Source: Puia sp.
GTDB lineage: Bacteria; Bacteroidota; Bacteroidia; Chitinophagales; Chitinophagaceae
Length of the DNA: 64,000 nucleotides
Assembly (NCBI GenBank): GCA_031292515.1
Contig: JARLGZ010000277.1
Location: forward strand, 54,363-118,362
Direction: 5' to 3'
Made by a program: the position numbers and the translations under genes. The notes below the pieces were generated by a model. It had not been told where the DNA came from, searched no databases, and was given only the letters and a program-made list of their open reading frames with translations. Position 1 is the first letter of the stretch. Each line of letters begins with the position of its first letter. This document shows, one piece after another, positions 63,285 through 64,000 of this stretch.

Positions 63285-63686
63285 TTAAAAGGGAAGGTCC
63301 TCTATGAATTCTTCATCCGATTGCACCGGATCATTTTGTGCCGCTGAAGGTGCTGCATGTTTTTCAGAATGCCCGAACAATCCGATTTCCGAAACATTCA
63401 CAGTCAAAACACCCACCGCAATCTGTGCTCCGGAATCGTCCGTTTTGATATAGGCACGGACATCTATCGTTCCATCTAATTCTACGACTTTTCCTTTAAC
63501 CAGGAATTTCGCAACTTCGGGATTTTTCCAATAACTGCAATCGAAGAACCGAGTTGATTGTTTACGTACGCCGTCTTTGTCCGTGAAAAATCGATTTTTT
63601 GCAACGGTGAAATTCACCACACTTTTGTGGTTGCCAAAAGTCTTTACGGTTGCATCACTTACAACATAACCTACGATCTTTTCCAT
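63285..63686 (-). CDS. ssb: Single-stranded DNA-binding protein with acidic tip
   Basis: A 133-residue SSB. OB-fold strands GYVVSDATVKTFGNHKSVVNFTVAKN, FFDCSYWKNPEVAKFLVKGKVVELDG; flexible linker; C-terminal EEFIEDLPF, the acidic tip that binds partner proteins in SSBs. This tip is absent from the other ssb at 56795. ATG 63686. It lies 50 bases from element D. Confidence 0.9.
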   Translation of the reverse strand: MEKIVGYVVSDATVKTFGNHKSVVNFTVAKNRFFTDKDGVRKQSTRFFDCSYWKNPEVAKFLVKGKVVELDGTIDVRAYIKTDDSGAQIAVGVLTVNVSEIGLFGHSEKHAAPSAAQNDPVQSDEEFIEDLPF

Positions 63687-63735
63687 AACTGTTTAATTTT
63701 TGATTGATGAATGAATAAATGATTACTAAAGGTGT

Positions 63736-63987
63736 CGCATCACTCGGCCCAAGGCCTCGTTCCGTTCACCCGTAGCGACTAGCATTTACTAATTCATCGG
63801 AGGAAATGTCAAGGATTTCAGAAAAGAAAATACGACCTCAAAAAATAGCCCGAAGGGCATCCTTATAGCGAAGCGGAATAGAGTGTGGAGATTTTGTTTT
63901 TGAAACGCGAAGCGCCAACACAGGCGAAGCCGTAGTGCAGTGCTTTACATTTTCGGAGAGGAATAGTATTTTAAGGGTGTGGTGGCG
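63736..63987 (-). repeat. Structured element type I, copy D (diverged)
   Basis: Same layout as copies A-C: CTCGG, GGCCTCGTTC(C)GTTCACCC, GTCAAGG, AAAATACGACCTCA, AGCGAAGCGG, GTGTGGAGATTTT, a T-rich run and a final GGGTGTGG. It starts 50 bases upstream of the ssb gene at 63285. The right edge lies close to the window end. Confidence 0.68.
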
Positions 63988-64000
63988 GAGAAGATGTGCG

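Noticed and set aside
56795..63686. Integron-type cassette array (same-direction small genes with palindromic sequences between)
   Set aside because: The elements are 136-261 bp and lie upstream of genes, there is no integrase gene, and no RYYYAAC/GTTRRRY core was seen.

Overview
The window looks like chromosomal DNA of a soil-type Bacteroidota, most likely family Chitinophagaceae. The evidence is two complete SusC/SusD systems with STN domains and ECF-sigma/FecR pairs, TlpA proteins fused to a DUF3738-like domain, AraC regulators of the Bacteroidota type, very few Shine-Dalgarno sequences, and Bacteroidota-style MobA/MobB/MobC genes. No rRNA, tRNA, CRISPR array or insertion sequence was recognised.

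Layout. 1-3.7 kb: a truncated secreted glycoside hydrolase (GH67-N-like, barrel, CBM6-like, FN3-like) divergent from an AraC regulator. 4.0-10 kb: a tightly packed plus-strand operon with a GT2 polyprenyl-phosphate glycosyltransferase, two polytopic GT-C-like membrane proteins, a MauE-like membrane protein, a thioredoxin-fold lipoprotein and two near-duplicate small exported Cys-containing proteins. 10-22.7 kb: a minus-strand nutrient-uptake/signalling unit (ECF sigma, FecR, SusC, SusD, thioredoxin protein, S9 peptidase). 23-38 kb: a mixed accessory region with more small exported Cys proteins (five intact, one decayed), a second MauE, a third GT-C-like protein, a phosphodiesterase and a class III lanthionine-synthetase-like LanKC protein divergent from an AraC regulator. 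37.6-48.5 kb: a second unit (ECF sigma, FecR, DsbD-alpha-like protein, SusC, SusD, TlpA) plus an orphan sigma factor. 48.7-64 kb: part of a mobilizable or conjugative element, with T4CP, relaxase and relaxosome genes, a double-hairpin oriT candidate near 54.3 kb, and then a region of small genes almost all pointing back toward oriT.

Two things stand out. First, the region right of the oriT candidate carries two ssb genes, a RadC-like gene and several small paralogous unknown genes. Six long hairpin-forming elements of two sequence types lie there, each ending about 30-60 bp upstream of a start codon. This is the layout expected of a conjugative leading region whose genes are read from single-stranded-DNA promoters (Frpo-like); I infer this and have not shown it. 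Second, the 4-38 kb region links a LanKC enzyme, MauE-like and thioredoxin-fold proteins, GT-C-like membrane proteins and seven intact small exported Cys/Ser/Thr-rich proteins. Two of those peptide genes, 28 kb apart, share a 5-prime leader motif. This may be a peptide maturation and export system.

Smaller signals include a two-part GAACCG direct repeat with exact 22-bp spacing upstream of three minus-strand genes, and a compensatory base pair between two copies of the hairpin element.
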